Both the position numbers and the translations under genes were made by a program. Shown here one piece after another: positions 34,390 to 45,419 of a stretch of 64,000 nucleotides of DNA. The notes under the pieces are model-generated. The model saw nothing but the letters and a program-made list of their open reading frames with translations. It was not told the origin of the DNA and searched no databases. The stretch comes from Macrothele yani (Eukaryota > Arthropoda > Arachnida > Araneae > Macrothelidae): the NCBI GenBank assembly GCA_039090855.1, contig CM077010.1, positions 47,820,905-47,884,904 of the forward strand, read 5' to 3'. How positions within the stretch are numbered: the stretch's first letter is position 1; each line of letters begins with the position of its first letter.

Positions 34390-34503
34390 TTTTTTTTTTT
34401 TTTTTTTTGATTGGAGGTTTAACGACCACAGTGAGCAACTCAATGGGCTATAAGCAGTCCCCCGTCCCTAATTTAGGGTCACTGGTTCCAGGGAAGGGAG
34501 AGA
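34390..34503 (-). repeat. SINE-1, 5'-truncated, with 13-bp TSD
   Basis: Only the 3' half of the SINE (T-run to GGGAAGGGAGAGA) is present, flanked by identical TTTTAATGGCTGT at 34377-34389 and 34504-34516. Truncation with an intact TSD shows incomplete reverse transcription rather than later loss. Confidence 0.94.
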
Positions 34504-34640
34504 TTTTAATGGCTGTAATTAGTAATTTCAAATAAAAGTATGCTTATAAATACAATGTTCATAGTTATAATATACTGAATAATATAAAGCATGTGATATT
34601 TAATTACTACACATACTTAATTAGATCAGGGACTTCCTGT

Positions 34641-34848
34641 CGCCCTGGTGGCGTAGTGGTCTAAGCGCTGCTCATGACCATTCATTCTAGTGGGTCTGGG
34701 TTCGAATCCTGGTGAAGCATGGATATTGCAGTTGTCTTACGGAACTGGCTGTCTTCCTTTCCTGGAACCAGTTGCCCTAAATCAGGAATGGGCGACTGCT
34801 TTATAGCCCATTGAGTTGCTCACTGTGGTTATTAAACCTTCAAACAAA
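34641..34848 (+). repeat. SINE-1, diverged copy
   Basis: Head with GGTGGCGTAGTGG and GGTTCGAATCC, diverged body, tail of AAAC units. The flanking words GGGACTTCCTG and GGCACTTCCTC suggest a TSD. Confidence 0.9.
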
Positions 34849-35194
34849 CAAGGCACTTCCTCTTTAGTACAGCAGGAAGTTCTACCTACTACACTATATG
34901 GTTAAATTTGTTCACACTATTTTCCCAGTTATGGTTTCTCATATTTAAACATGTTCACAAGGATGTGCGGAAATGATATTTGCCTTGTTTTTTTCAGTGA
35001 TGTTGCTTGTTCTGTAGAATGGCTTAGTTTCTCGCTTAATGTTCAGACTTATTTCTAACACAACTTTATAATTATATTGTTTAATATTATTAATGTGTGA
35101 GTGTATAGTTCTGTTGAAAAAGCTTTTTTAGAGTAAAATTGAGCTCTTAAATGGCATTATTAAGGTAATGTGGCTATAATTCATTGAAATTGTT

Positions 35195-35413
35195 CCCCGT
35201 GGCGCAGTGGTCTAAGCGACGGCTTCTGATCATTCGTCCGAGATGGGTCCGGGTTCGAAACCCGGGGAGGCATGGATGTTGTGTTTGTCTTACGGCGCTG
35301 GCTCTCTCCCTTCCCTGGAGTCAGTGGCTATAAATTAGGGACGGGCGACTGCTTATAGCGCACTTAGTTGCTCACCGTGGTCGTTAAACCTTCAATCTAA
35401 AAAAAAAAAAAAA
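35195..35413 (+). repeat. SINE-1, full length
   Basis: Head, body and A-tail complete (GTGGCGCAGTGG, GGTTCGAAACC). Confidence 0.92.
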
Positions 35414-35436
35414 GATATAATTAAAGACCATAAATT

Positions 35437-35639
35437 AAGCGATGGCTTCTGATCATTCGTTCGGAAGGGGTCCGGGTTCGAATCCCGGTGAGGCATGGAT
35501 GTTGTGTTTGTCTTACGGCACTGGCTCTCTCCTTTCCCTGGAACCAGTGACCCTAAATTAGGGACGGGCGACTGCTTATAGCCCATTGAGTTGCTCACGG
35601 TGGTCGTTAAACTTCCAATAAAAAAAAAAAAAAAAAAAA
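35437..35639 (+). repeat. SINE-1, slightly 5'-truncated, 8-bp TSD
   Basis: It starts inside the A box (AAGCGATGGC), has a complete B box and body, and an A20 tail. The flanks CATAAATT at 35429-35436 and 35640-35647 are identical. Confidence 0.93.
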
Positions 35640-35647
35640 CATAAATT

Positions 35648-36615
35648 TAACTTTTGGATCACAGTATGATCATTTAGAGGAGACATTCATTCCAAATTGT
35701 TCCATTGACTTCCAAGACTCATATGTGCCTAAGAGTACTTTTCCTTTTTCAAATGTTGATAGTGGCACACTGATATACATCATTAACTACAAGCATTAAA
35801 GTCCTAATTTACTGCAAAATAAAACTGAGAGACAAAACATGGATTAGGCAATTTATTTAATTCCACTGCAATTGAATAATTCATTTAAATTCTTTGTACA
35901 AGCATTTTTTTGAAAGGACTTATATTTGTTAAGTTGACCACGACATCTCTTTCATTTATTTGTTTTAACAAGCATATACTGGAAATCTTTGTACAGATTA
36001 TATGTGTATAAAGCAATGACTGAAAAATAATTCTGGCATACTTTGAACTTCCAAATCCAGCTTTGACTTTATATTTCTGTTTTGTCACTTCAATTTTTCA
36101 TGCAATCTTAGGAACATTTTACTGGTATACAGCACTATACTATGATTTGGTAACACATGAGGAGGATTTACTAGGGAACAGGGATGTGCACAGACATTAA
36201 TGTGGTTCTGCAGGTTTCTTTTTTTAATGTATTAAAGAAAAAAATTTCCCCACTGTTTCATTTTTGATTTTATGATGTTACGCAACCACTCATAGTTTCA
36301 GTGCTCAACCCTGTTATTCTTTACAAAATGTTAAATCTTGATTAACTTTGAGCCTCCAATCCCGCCCCTCCCAGTGGATGTGCCCCTGCCTGCCTGTATC
36401 AATCAGTACAGTGTAGCATTCTGGCCACATTAAACTGTATAGTTTTTCACATTTTGCTACCCATACAGAATGATTACACGAGTATTAATCATTTACAAAG
36501 AAAGTTTTACTGACCATACCACGAGAGGGTTCAAAATTGAGTAATCACCAAATGTTGCTGAAAATTAATTCGTATGCAGGACAATAGTTTATATTGGTGG
36601 CAGAGCAATTTTTGT
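35648..36615. other. Non-coding stretch, nothing recognised
   Basis: AT-rich DNA without a recognisable exon or mobile element. Confidence 0.4.
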
Positions 36616-36619
36616 AGGA

Positions 36620-37502
36620 GAATTGCACCGACAGTAATGCAAAAGTGGGCATAACTTTTCTATTAACTGACAGAGGTTATTGAAATTGCACATGGAGGTA
36701 GAGTAACTCTTCCTCTATAGTAACCCTTCTCCTTCATCGCAGACTTGAAGGGTAGAAGTCTGCTCTGATCTGACGGAAGCGTTTGAAGCCAATGAAGACA
36801 CTTTTTTTTCGGTCTGGTGACAGGGGATGAAACTTGGGCGTATCTTTAAAATCCGTAAACGAAGAATCAATCCATGGAATGGCGTCACACCTTTTCATCA
36901 AGGCCTCAGAAGTTCAAGAGCCAGCGATCAGCACAGAAAGTCATGGTGACTATTTTTTGGGATGACATGGGTGTCATTCACCTTGATTTTCTGGAACGTG
37001 GTCGTACCGTGACCAGCGACCGGTACATTGAGACATTCAAGGAGCTTAGAGAAGCCATAAGGAGGAAAAGACCGAACAAGAATCTGAAAATGATCCACAT
37101 TCACTATGATAATGCGAGACCACACATCTTTGGCAACAAATCAAGCGATCAGCAAATTAGGCTGGTCGGTGGTTCCCCATCCACCATACAGCCCAGATCT
37201 GGCACCCTCCAACTTCCTCAGTCCAATGAAGGACAGTCTCCGGGGGGCAACGATTTGGTGAAGCACACGAAGTGAAAGTGTCTGTAAAGAAGTGGGCACA
37301 ACAGTCCACACCTGTTGTTATTTTCAAAGAGGATTCGAGAGTTGGGTTCAACGATGGCGCAAATTCATCACTTGTGATGTAGACTATGTTGAATAATACC
37401 TTTGTATAGAGAAAGAGTTACTCTACCAACGTGTACAATTTGAACGACTTCTGTCAATTAATAAAGTTATGCCTACTATTGCATTACTTTCGGTACAACC
37501 CT
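36620..37502 (+). mobile_element. mariner with ~100-bp inverted repeats
   Basis: The left end (TGCACCGACAGTAATGCAAA) and the complement of the right end (TGTACCGAAAGTAATGCAAT) continue to resemble each other for about 100 bp, ending at GAGTAACTCTTCCTCTATA and GAGTAACTCTTTCTCTATA. At about 880 bp the element is shorter than a complete mariner. Confidence 0.85.
36770..37384 (+). pseudogene. mariner transposase, internally deleted
   Basis: Visible in order: VTGDETWAYL around 36820 (first catalytic Asp, with a frameshift directly after), an open stretch 36874-37275 with VMVTIFWDDMGVIHLDFLER, and MIHIHYDNARPH (second Asp). After another frameshift come PHPPYSPDLAPSNF (third Asp) and a degraded C-terminus with VSVKKWAQQST. 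All three catalytic positions of a DD34D mariner are recognisable, but the N-terminal DNA-binding domain is missing and at least two frameshifts are present. Confidence 0.82.
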
Positions 37503-37584
37503 CGTATCTGTTGGACTCGTGCGCTGCTTCCGTAACAAGTGATTTTGCTTCTTGTGCATGTAAAAAAGCAACCTAAATGGTCTT

Positions 37585-37735
37585 CCCTAGCGGTTGAAAG
37601 GTATTAAGCGCGGGATTTTAGCTAATCATTTGAGCTTGTTCGAGTCCTGGAAGAAGTACAGTTGATGTATTTGTCCTACAGTACTGGGACTAGTGGTCTA
37701 AAATGAGGGACAGACGACAACTTATAGGTTTAGAC
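37585..37735 (+). repeat. Old SINE-1 remnant
   Basis: Diverged head and body: TTCGAGTCCTGG (B box region), TGTATTTGTCCTACAGTACTGG, and AATGAGGGACAGACGACAACTTATAGG, matching the SINE-1 order with the middle deleted. Confidence 0.6.
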
Positions 37736-38046
37736 GCTTATGGAAAACTTTGCACTCCAAAATAAAGTGCATGATTGTGTACGTAGCCTTCATAGTGCTA
37801 CAGATATGCTGCATTATATGACATACCAATTGAAAATACCTTTAGTTTACTACACTAAGTTTTACAGGAATGCAATCACTCCGAGTAATTACAACTCTCT
37901 GGTTTTGATTGGGTGCAGGTGAATTGCAGATAAATAATCCCCTTAATCCTTAGAGGTTCGTTGTTACATCACAAGAAAATTGCAGCGGTGAGGTTGTTAT
38001 TCTCTTTTCCCTACCTCAGTCAGGTGTGCTGATACATCCGCTGGCC

Positions 38047-38490
38047 CTTAAGGTGGACGTCTAGTGATTTTGCTTCTTATACTTCCAATGGGCAAACTTC
38101 TGTACACATTTTCTTCACAATTAATGCGTTCCCAAGGATGAAAATTTGAACATCGACCAAAATAAATTCATATTATAACTTGGAATACTTAATATTTTCT
38201 AAAACATAGCTATAATTAAGCAATCCTACATTTGTTTGTCGACTGACGTCATCTATGCACAGGTCGCGCTATCTTTTTTCTTGTCTCAACACCACCAAAG
38301 GATAAGTTATTGATTTTTAATATATTTATAGTTATGGTTTAGAAAATATTAAGTATTCCAAGTTATAATATGAAGTTATTTTAATCGATGTTGAAATTTT
38401 CATCCTTGGGAACGCATTAATTGTGAAGAAAATGTGTACAGAAATTTGCCCATTGGAAGTATAGGAAGCAAAATCACTACACTTCCACCT
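38047..38490. mobile_element. Foldback MITE, copy 1
   Basis: The two halves are inverted repeats of about 170 bp. The left begins AAGGTGGACGTCTAGTGATT and the complement of the right begins AGGTGGAAGTGTAGTGATTT; both continue through TTCCCAAGGATGAAAATTT and TAACTTGGAATACTTAATAT. About 100 bp of unique centre contains TGACGTCA-like and CACCACCAAAGG words. No coding capacity. Confidence 0.85.
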
Positions 38491-38573
38491 CTCCCTTTGG
38501 TCACTTACTAACTGCTTGACTATCCTATTAGCAACTCTTCTTTTTTAATGTATTAAGAAAGGAATTGAATTCT

Positions 38574-38770
38574 TAATCCCATTGAGAATTTGTGGAACAA
38601 ATTGGAAAGATCTGTTGGAGCCTTCCAACTCACACTGGCTATAAACAAGCGATCCTCTCTTCATAGGCGGTCATACCACCTTCGTGTTTTCAACGTCTAC
38701 CATTGTGTCCTTACCAAGTGTTCGGCTGCTGCTGTGAGGGCAAAAGGTGGCGCAATGCTTTGTTGGGTAG
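38574..38770 (+). pseudogene. Tc1 transposase C-terminal remnant
   Basis: The frame reads NPIENLWNKLERSV, the block around the last catalytic Glu of Tc1 transposases. After a diverged gap it reads AAVRAKGGA, the usual end of the protein. Nothing of the N-terminal half is seen nearby. Confidence 0.65.
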
Positions 38771-39000
38771 ATGTATGTAATAATTTGTCCATTCCGTTTA
38801 GAAATTCTACAACTGCAGCATTTACTTTAAATATTCAATTTTGAGTTAAGTTACGTTTCCGTCTTTAACATGCTAAAACATTTATAATTAATTCTGTTTC
38901 TTACTGGTAGTTGTTGTAGTAGTTATAATGAATAACGTTAACTGCTAGTAATGTTGTAGTAGTAATTAAGATGAATAAAGTCTTATGATGGTCGTTAATA

Positions 39001-39476
39001 GTAACACTTAATGAAAGAGACCTAACAGCCAGACAGAGGTCTGACAAAACTATGAACTGAGAAAAACGTACTTACTAAGAAAACCTTTTATTAGGGAAAC
39101 TCCTGGTATTATCCACACACACTTCATAGGCCACACAACTACTCGATATCTGGCTCTCACATATAAGGAAGTTCCTCCCACATAAACGAAGCTCTCTTTA
39201 CACCAAACGAAGATCTCTTTACACATAAAACAAAGCTCTCCCTACGCACATCAACAAAAAGCTCTCTCTACGCACACAAACAAACGCTCTCTCTGGTATC
39301 GTTGAACGCGCCTATTTATACTGCCTACCACCACGTCATGACTTGCACTCATTGCCAGATCTCATTCAGCGGGAGAAATAAGATCTCGTTAAGTAAGAAG
39401 ATAATTTACATAGGAAAATAAAATAACCAGAGATAGTAAAATCAAAAGGAAACTGAATCTAGAGTATACGTTACAC
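39001..39476 (-). mobile_element. LTR-like segment (possible solo LTR)
   Basis: Read on the minus strand, it begins TGTAACGTATAC and ends near GTGTTACT, giving short inverted ends (TGTAAC and GTTAC). About 155 bp inside is a TATA box (TATAAATA, 39313-39320) and 230 bp further an AATAAA (39087-39092), the order found in retroviral-type LTRs. Degenerate repeats of AGAGAGCTT with GTTTNTGTG lie between. No internal gag or pol lies nearby and no clear TSD was found. Confidence 0.4.
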
Positions 39477-39980
39477 ATTGTTGCAAATTTCTACATATGG
39501 TGCCAAAGTTAAATTTGGAAGTTCGAAATTTTTACTTAAATTAACTGCTCTCAGGCTTGGTGCGCCATACTAAAATCCTCTCGTCCCTCATTCGGACGAA
39601 CGAATAGTAAAGTGGCGTTAATATTTTTCTGACTGTTTGCGTAATCCGTGACAGTCATTCCCCACATCTGCTGGTGCAATCGTTAACTGTGTACTCGCAT
39701 TTCCTAGTAATCAGCCCAAACATGCTACTAATTCCACACTTCATGTGTTCAACAATCTGTGGGGTAGCAGACGGTCTAGTGGTCAACGTTCGTGACTGCC
39801 ACGGAGGAATCTCAGGTTCGATCCCATGTAGGTGCGAACGATCAAACCACTAAATATCCGCTTTGCGTCGGATGGGTACGTTAAGCCGTCGGACACCGGC
39901 TCCGGGAGTAAATAAGGATGTCTTCCTTCTTCCTCCCCCTTTCTACCTTGCTTCTGTGCCACTTTCCTAACGGTTACTCT

Positions 39981-41220
39981 CAGGGCCGAATTTAAGCTTC
40001 ATACCGCCCCAAGCACTTGAAGTTTTAACGTCCCCCCCCCCCCCCGTCATATACGACCCTTTTTCTTAGCTGCAAAATAAAAGTATTGAAATTATAAATG
40101 TTACACGTGATAATATTTTTCAGTCGAGTAGCGTTAAAGACTACAAAAGAAAAAAAATCATCAAACGCATGATTTGTCCCTACATTATTAATTACCCTAT
40201 CAAATTTATTAATAAATACACAACTTTCATCAGAGACGAGTGCCTTTAGGGAACTGGATGATTCAGCATTTATGTTCGGACTGTTCCGGTAGTACGTCCC
40301 TGCTCTCTACTCTTATTGGGGGTGGAACTGAAAGCGCTCTCCAATATTTTTTACTCATCGGGAAGAGGGATTACACGTCCCTCCCTCCCTCCCTACTAAT
40401 ACTCCAACGTGCAAGCACGTATTAGCCCTCCCCCTCGACGTTTCTAGAAGATGTGTGAGTGAGAACTTTACTGTCTCTTCAAGCCAAAAACGTGCTTATG
40501 TATATAAGGGGTGCTGGGCATCAAGTATTTGTCATTTTCTTGAAGATTTCCGTCCACAGCGAGTAGAGTTTAGGTCCCAGCCACCTACAGCGAGATCGCC
40601 TTTTGGGCAGGACACAGAAACGGAAAGAATGAGAGCAAGTATAGCGACTTTGACAGAACAGTTTGTAGTGAGATTAGAGTACAGTAGATGGAGCCACCGT
40701 ACAAGTACGATGTTGCACATAGAGGGGTGAGAGAATTTCAAGGGGACTTAGGAAAGGATACCCATTTAACCAGTGGGTCCAGCCTGGGGGCCGTCACTTA
40801 ACGTGCTCGTCCGATGCACTGCGGATATTCAGCGATTGTTAGTAAATCACACCATCTCCGAAAGACCAGCTCGGGCTTGAACCTGGGGACCTTACATCGA
40901 TAGTCTGAATCACTAACCACTAAGCCATCCGAGGCTCCCTCTTTTATTAGAGTGATCCCAGAGAAAGACACCGCACAAAGGGAAAAGAAAAGAAAAGGGA
41001 CGACGGATACAGTGGAACCGGATCACAATATTCTCAGTATTTTATTCTTGCGATAAAAAAAAAGCCCTTGCGTGCTTTTTGAAAAAAAAAAAAATTGTGA
41101 AATTTTCAGGTCTTATTTGATTGAGTCACAATGTTTGTAACATTTCATTCATATGGATTTTTTTTTAATTCGAGGGAAATGTGCCGCCCCTTACTTTGCT
41201 TAATGGTAAATACGGGCCTA
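39981..41220. mobile_element. hAT-type element inside SINE-2
   Basis: The left end is CAGGGCCGAATTTAAGC; the complement of the right end is TAGGCCCGTATTTACC. The flanking 8-mers GTTACTCT (39973-39980) and GGCACTCT (41221-41228) agree at 6 of 8. The surrounding SINE-2 sequence is continuous if the element is removed. There is no transposase frame. The interior carries a C-run and a further SINE-like copy. Confidence 0.8.
40770..40940 (-). repeat. SINE with SINE-2 body, different tRNA head
   Basis: On the minus strand: GGATGGCTTAGTGGTTAG (A box) and GGTTCAAGCCC (B box), then a body with GAATATCCGCAGTGCATCGG and GAGCACGTTAAGTGACGG. This corresponds to the AATATCCGCCGTGCGTCGG and GGGCACGTTAAGCCGTCGG of SINE-2. 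Confidence 0.8.
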
Positions 41221-41337
41221 GGCACTCTAGCCCAAATCTCCTACCTTCCTGTTTCTAAGGATTGTTTAAGACCTGGGGTCAGACACTCCCTTCCTAAAAT
41301 CCTCTACGTATGATTGGATCTGATCAACAATCTGTGG

Positions 41338-42268
41338 CAACATCTGGCCTTCGGTCTCTAAAGCTCTGTGAATGATTTGCTCACTACTCGCAAACCACTT
41401 ACTGAAATAACTGTTCACTTCACATTCGAATATTATGTCATCAGTTTGTTGTTCAAACTGCGTTAGAAATAATTACGATAATTACACGATGAAACTTAAA
41501 ATTTACTGCGAAAGTGTAATAATTTTTAATGGATTCAGATATCTTAATACTGAATCACAGTACTTCCTTTCTTTTTCTTTTTTTTTTTAGCAAAATAGCA
41601 CTAGTTCTATTCTCTTGTAACCCATTTATTGCAGTAAAATTATTATCCGTTTGAGTTTTTGTTTTAAGACACGAATTTTTTGAAGATTCTGCTATATTTT
41701 CACAGAAGCTATTAAACTGTTTCAAAACTAGATGACGTCATTCAAAAATTTCTACCCATTAATAACGCTTGCAGAAATCTTACCACGCGTTCTTTCATCT
41801 AGAGCATAGACGCTCTTTAGAAGAATCCGTCAAGCGTATGTTATCTGCAACGGTATAGAACATGTAATTAGGGAAAGTTTACAAACCTCTAATATTCTCC
41901 GACGCATTCGCAGTGAAGGAAATAAGTATTTCTTATTAGTTTCTGAATATAATTCGTTAATTTGATATTTATTTATTTTCAAGCATCATGGAATAGGCTG
42001 TACAGATCTGGCAGAGTTGATTTGTGTTAAAAATTGTCTTGAGAAAAAAAACTTGTTATTCTCATTCTTGTAGTCCCGATGGTCTGTTTGGCATTTCATA
42101 TACGAATTTTCCACTTCTCTGACACCAAAGCATGGCCCAAAATGTTCCAGTTAAATTCCCCGAGTATTTATACAGCATGTGCTTCTGAAATTGTGTTGCT
42201 GTTGTATAGAGTTCGTTTTCTTGATCTTGTAAGGAAGACGGTATACCAAAGGCTGATTAGAAAAGCAT
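41338..42268. other. 3' flank of the K2P exon
   Basis: No repeat or gene recognised. On the minus strand this is the expected 3' UTR and downstream region of the K2P gene; an AATAAATAAATAT word (complement of 41967-41979) about 290 bp past the stop is a candidate polyadenylation signal. Confidence 0.4.
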
Positions 42269-42813
42269 TCAGTCATCTTCGTCACCGCCGTCAGAATCTA
42301 GAAATCCCAGGTTTCTCGCAAAGTTTTTACACTTGATAATCACTTCTTCTTGCACTAAATTGAAGGACATCGCGATTATGGCTAGTCCGAGAATGAGGTA
42401 GAAGCAACAGATGATGAGTTTCGCTTGGCCCCCTTCAGTTGCATTGATGAGGTTTGATCCGGGCACTAGATCTCCAAAACCTATGGTGCTGAGGGTGATA
42501 AAGCAAAAGTAGGCTCCGTTTAGAAACGTCCAGTCTTCCCACTCCGAGAACAACACAGCTCCTCCACATATATAACCTGTCACCAGCAACAGAACCATGC
42601 TGATGGGAACTCTATGGACACTCACGCTGCCTATCTCACGCACGTACACTTGCTCGACGACAATCTGAGACGCATCCGGGATGGAACTGTCATTACCTAT
42701 GGCTACTTTCGTCGAAGGCGAAGATGGTGGAGAAGAGGCTTCGCTACAACTCAGTTTTTCGTCTCCTTTACAAATTTCAACAGTAGGTACTTCTCCAGAT
42801 TTCTCCGTAGAAA
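42269..42813 (-). CDS. K2P potassium channel, last coding exon
   Basis: The exon opens after a good splice acceptor (pyrimidine-rich, TTTAG, just above 42813) and ends at a stop at 42269, giving 181 codons of the C-terminal half of a two-pore-domain K+ channel. In order: a Ser/Pro-rich cytosolic loop (SSPPSSPS), transmembrane segment M3 (ISMVLLLVTGYICGGAVLF), a pore helix, the second-pore selectivity filter (TLSTIGFGDLVPG), M4 (LIICCFYLILGLAIIAMSF) and a short acidic tail (DSDGGDEDD). These channels conduct background K+ current at the plasma membrane as dimers. M1, the first pore and M2 must lie on upstream exons (higher coordinates); none was found in the window, so the gene probably extends beyond it or has long introns. 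The incoming intron is phase 1. It is TWIK-like; the exact subfamily is not certain. Confidence 0.93.
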
Positions 42814-42952
42814 CTAAACGGTGAGAAAAAGGGACCGAATCAAAAACAAATGCAATTGTGAAAATAAAAGTATTGCACATTTAAAATTCAACCATACGAA
42901 GACAAAAATAACAGAGTGCGATGATCTAAAGGTACTGATTAATTCAATTCTT

Positions 42953-43395
42953 AAGGTGGACGTCAAGTAATTTTGCTTCGTATACTTCCAATGGAAAAAA
43001 CTTTTGTACACATTTCCTTCACAATTAGTGTGTTCCCAAGGATGAAAATTTGAACATCGATTAAAAGAACTTCATATTATAACTTGGAATACTTAATATT
43101 TTCTAAAACATAGCCGTAATTATATTAAAAATCAATAACTTCTCCTTTGGTGGTGTTGAAACCAGAAAAAAGATGGCGCGACCTGTACTTTGATGACGTC
43201 AGTAGACAAACAAATGTTGGATTGCATAATTATGGTTATGTTTTAGAAAATATTAAGTACTCCAAGTTATAAAATGAAGCCATTTTAATCGATGTTCAAA
43301 TTTTCATCCTTGGGAACGCACTAATTGTGAAGAAAATGTGTAAGGAAGTTTTTGCATTCGAAGTATAGGAAGCAAAATTACTTGATTTAACTTAA
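42953..43395. mobile_element. Foldback MITE, copy 2 (in K2P intron)
   Basis: Same family as 38047-38490, with arms of about 170 bp (AAGGTGGACGTCAAGTAATT on the left). Its unique centre is in the opposite orientation (CCTTTGGTGGTGTTGAAACC here against CAACACCACCAAAGG there), so the two copies are inverted relative to each other. It lies about 140 bp upstream of the splice acceptor of the K2P exon. Confidence 0.85.
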
Positions 43396-43938
43396 TTTAA
43401 TTAATTTAATTTTAATTTTTTGACACACTACACCATTCACCACACAATCAAATCACAGATACAATTTCTGTACCAAAAAAATATGGACCAATTACAAATC
43501 ACACCATATGCAAACATAAAAGAAATACAGTAGATATATGTAAAAAAAAGAGTACAACACATAAATGCAAAAATATGAATGATAATACAACTAATACAAA
43601 CACATAAAACATCAAACATGCAAATACAAATATTATACAATAATATTATACATATATTGAAAATTATAGATGAAGTAATAGAAAATACAAAAACACGTAT
43701 GATAATATGAATAATTTTGTTTTTAGTTTTAGTTTAAGTAAATTGAAGAACCACTACAGCTTCTTAAAAACAAATCAGTGCGATACATTGTGATTGTGGC
43801 AAGGGAACCAGGGGAAAAGGCTAACAATAGCGTGACGGGCCCCTAGTCCCCACCCCAACCCCCAAAAACAGAATCTAAATAGTCAAGCCAAAGAACAATT
43901 TAACCATTATGCAGTAAATTAAAGTAATAATACGTAAT
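43396..43938. other. AT-rich non-coding stretch
   Basis: Very AT-rich with many short A/T/C words; presumed intron or intergenic DNA. No gene seen. Confidence 0.4.
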
Positions 43939-45148
43939 ATACACCGAGTGGCCACTCCACCATGACCACCTGACAGTTTTAAGCAAATGACCTATGGCTG
44001 CACGCTGTTGCCGCCAGAGGGCGAGGCTAGTATAAAAAGGGAAAGCTTAGTGCTTGCAACAGTAGTAGAAGTGATTTTTGGGTGACGAGATGGGTAAAAA
44101 ATGCGATTTGACGGACTTTCAACGTGGGATGATTGTAGGATCTCGGAGCCATGGAGCGAGAATCACCGAAACCGCCGTATTCGTGAAATGTTCCAGAGCA
44201 GCTGTTGTTAAAGTCTGGACTGTCAGCCAAAAAACTAGGTCTCTACGTGCAACGTGTGGTCGTCATCGACTAGTGACTGCTCGGGCGGAACGGAGAATGT
44301 AACAGACAACAGAAGGGCAACAGTGCTGCAAATTACAGAACATCTTAATCAAGGATCCCCTCAAATGATCTCTGTACGCACTGTTCGCCGTACACTGCAT
44401 CGGATGGGATATGGCAGCCGAAGGTCTGTTCGAACACCTTTGCTGTCTGCAGTTAACAGGAAAAAACGTCTCCAGCTCGCACAGGAACACAAGGATTGGA
44501 CAGTCGATAATTGGAAACAAATCATGTGGTCCGATGAATCACGTTTTCAGTTGTACCATGCCGATGGATGAGTGAGAATTTGGCGGAAACAGCACGAAAG
44601 CATAGACCCCAAACGCATTGCTACAGCCCTTCAAGCTGGTGGAGGCAACGTTATGGTTTGGGGAATGTTTTCCTGGCATGTTTTGGGCCCTTTAATTAGT
44701 GTTGATCAACGTCTGACTGGCACATCATATCTAAACATCGTTGAGGACAAAGTGCATCCTGTCATGTGGATGGTTTATCCCAATTGCGATGGCTACTTTC
44801 AACAAGATAATGCGTCCTGCCATAGTGCTCGTATTGTACAGGATTAGTTTCAGGAACATGCCGGTGAGTTTACTTTGCTTAGGTGGCCCCCACAATCTCC
44901 AGATCTCTACGCCATTGAGAATTTGTGGGATGAAGTTGAACGAGCCATCAGACAGCTGGATGCACTACCCTGCAATCTCACACTCCTGGAAAGTGCTATT
45001 CATCAAGCATCGGCTCAGATTCCACAAACCACCTATCAACATCTCGTGGAGTCCATGCCACAAAGAATCGACGCAGTATTAAAAGCAAAAGGTGGCCCAA
45101 CGAAGTACTGAGGTAGGTGGTCATAACAAAGTGGGCACCTAGTGTATA
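43939..45148 (+). mobile_element. Tc1-like transposon, nearly complete
   Basis: The left end is TATACACCGAGTGGCCACTC with CATGACCACCT; the complement of the right end is TATACACTAGGTGCCCACTT with TATGACCACCT. About 1.2 kb between TA dinucleotides, the normal size of a Tc1 element. Confidence 0.9.
44090..45111 (+). pseudogene. Tc1 transposase, one frameshift, two stops
   Basis: It starts MGKKCDLTDFQRGMIVG (helix-turn-helix domain) and stays open to about 44300, where a frameshift in ERRM interrupts it. It continues TDNRRATVLQITEHLNQG, then RTVRRTLHRMGYGSRR and MWSDESRFQL (first catalytic Asp). A TGA follows at 44569-44571, then MVWGMFSWHVLGPLI, YFQQDNASCHSA (second Asp), a TAG at 44845-44847, and WPPQSPDLYAIENLWDEVERAI (catalytic Glu). 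It ends IDAVLKAKGGPTKY. All three DDE positions are intact, so decay is recent relative to the other Tc1 copies here. Confidence 0.9.
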
Positions 45149-45419
45149 ACCAAACGTTAATCAACTATAAATTTTGAAAGTCTTTAGTTGTTATTTGAAT
45201 ACCGAAAAGTGTGTAATTGTCTTGATTCGAAGCGGCAATCCATTCCAGGAGCTAGGGCAGGTCAAGTTAATATGTCCACCTTAAAGAATTATTCAAACAA
45301 CTTATGTTCATGGCGGTCGTACGATGACGCAGGAAAAAATTAGAAAGGCCTATTTGTATTTTCAAGAAATTAAGTCAATAAATTCGAAAACCTTCCTGCT
45401 GTCGCAAGCTACCGTTCTT
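45149..45419. other. Spacer, nothing recognised
   Basis: No gene or element end identified. Confidence 0.35.

Larger units (their letters stand above)
39763..41323 (+). repeat. SINE-2 with 14-bp TSD, split by a hAT
   Basis: Head (GGTCTAGTGGTCAACGTTCG, B box GGTTCGATCCC) and body at 39763-39980; the 3' part (CACTCTAGCCCAAATCTCC onward) at 41221-41323. TCAACAATCTGTGG is identical at 39749-39762 and 41324-41337, so the SINE inserted first and was later interrupted. Confidence 0.93.
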
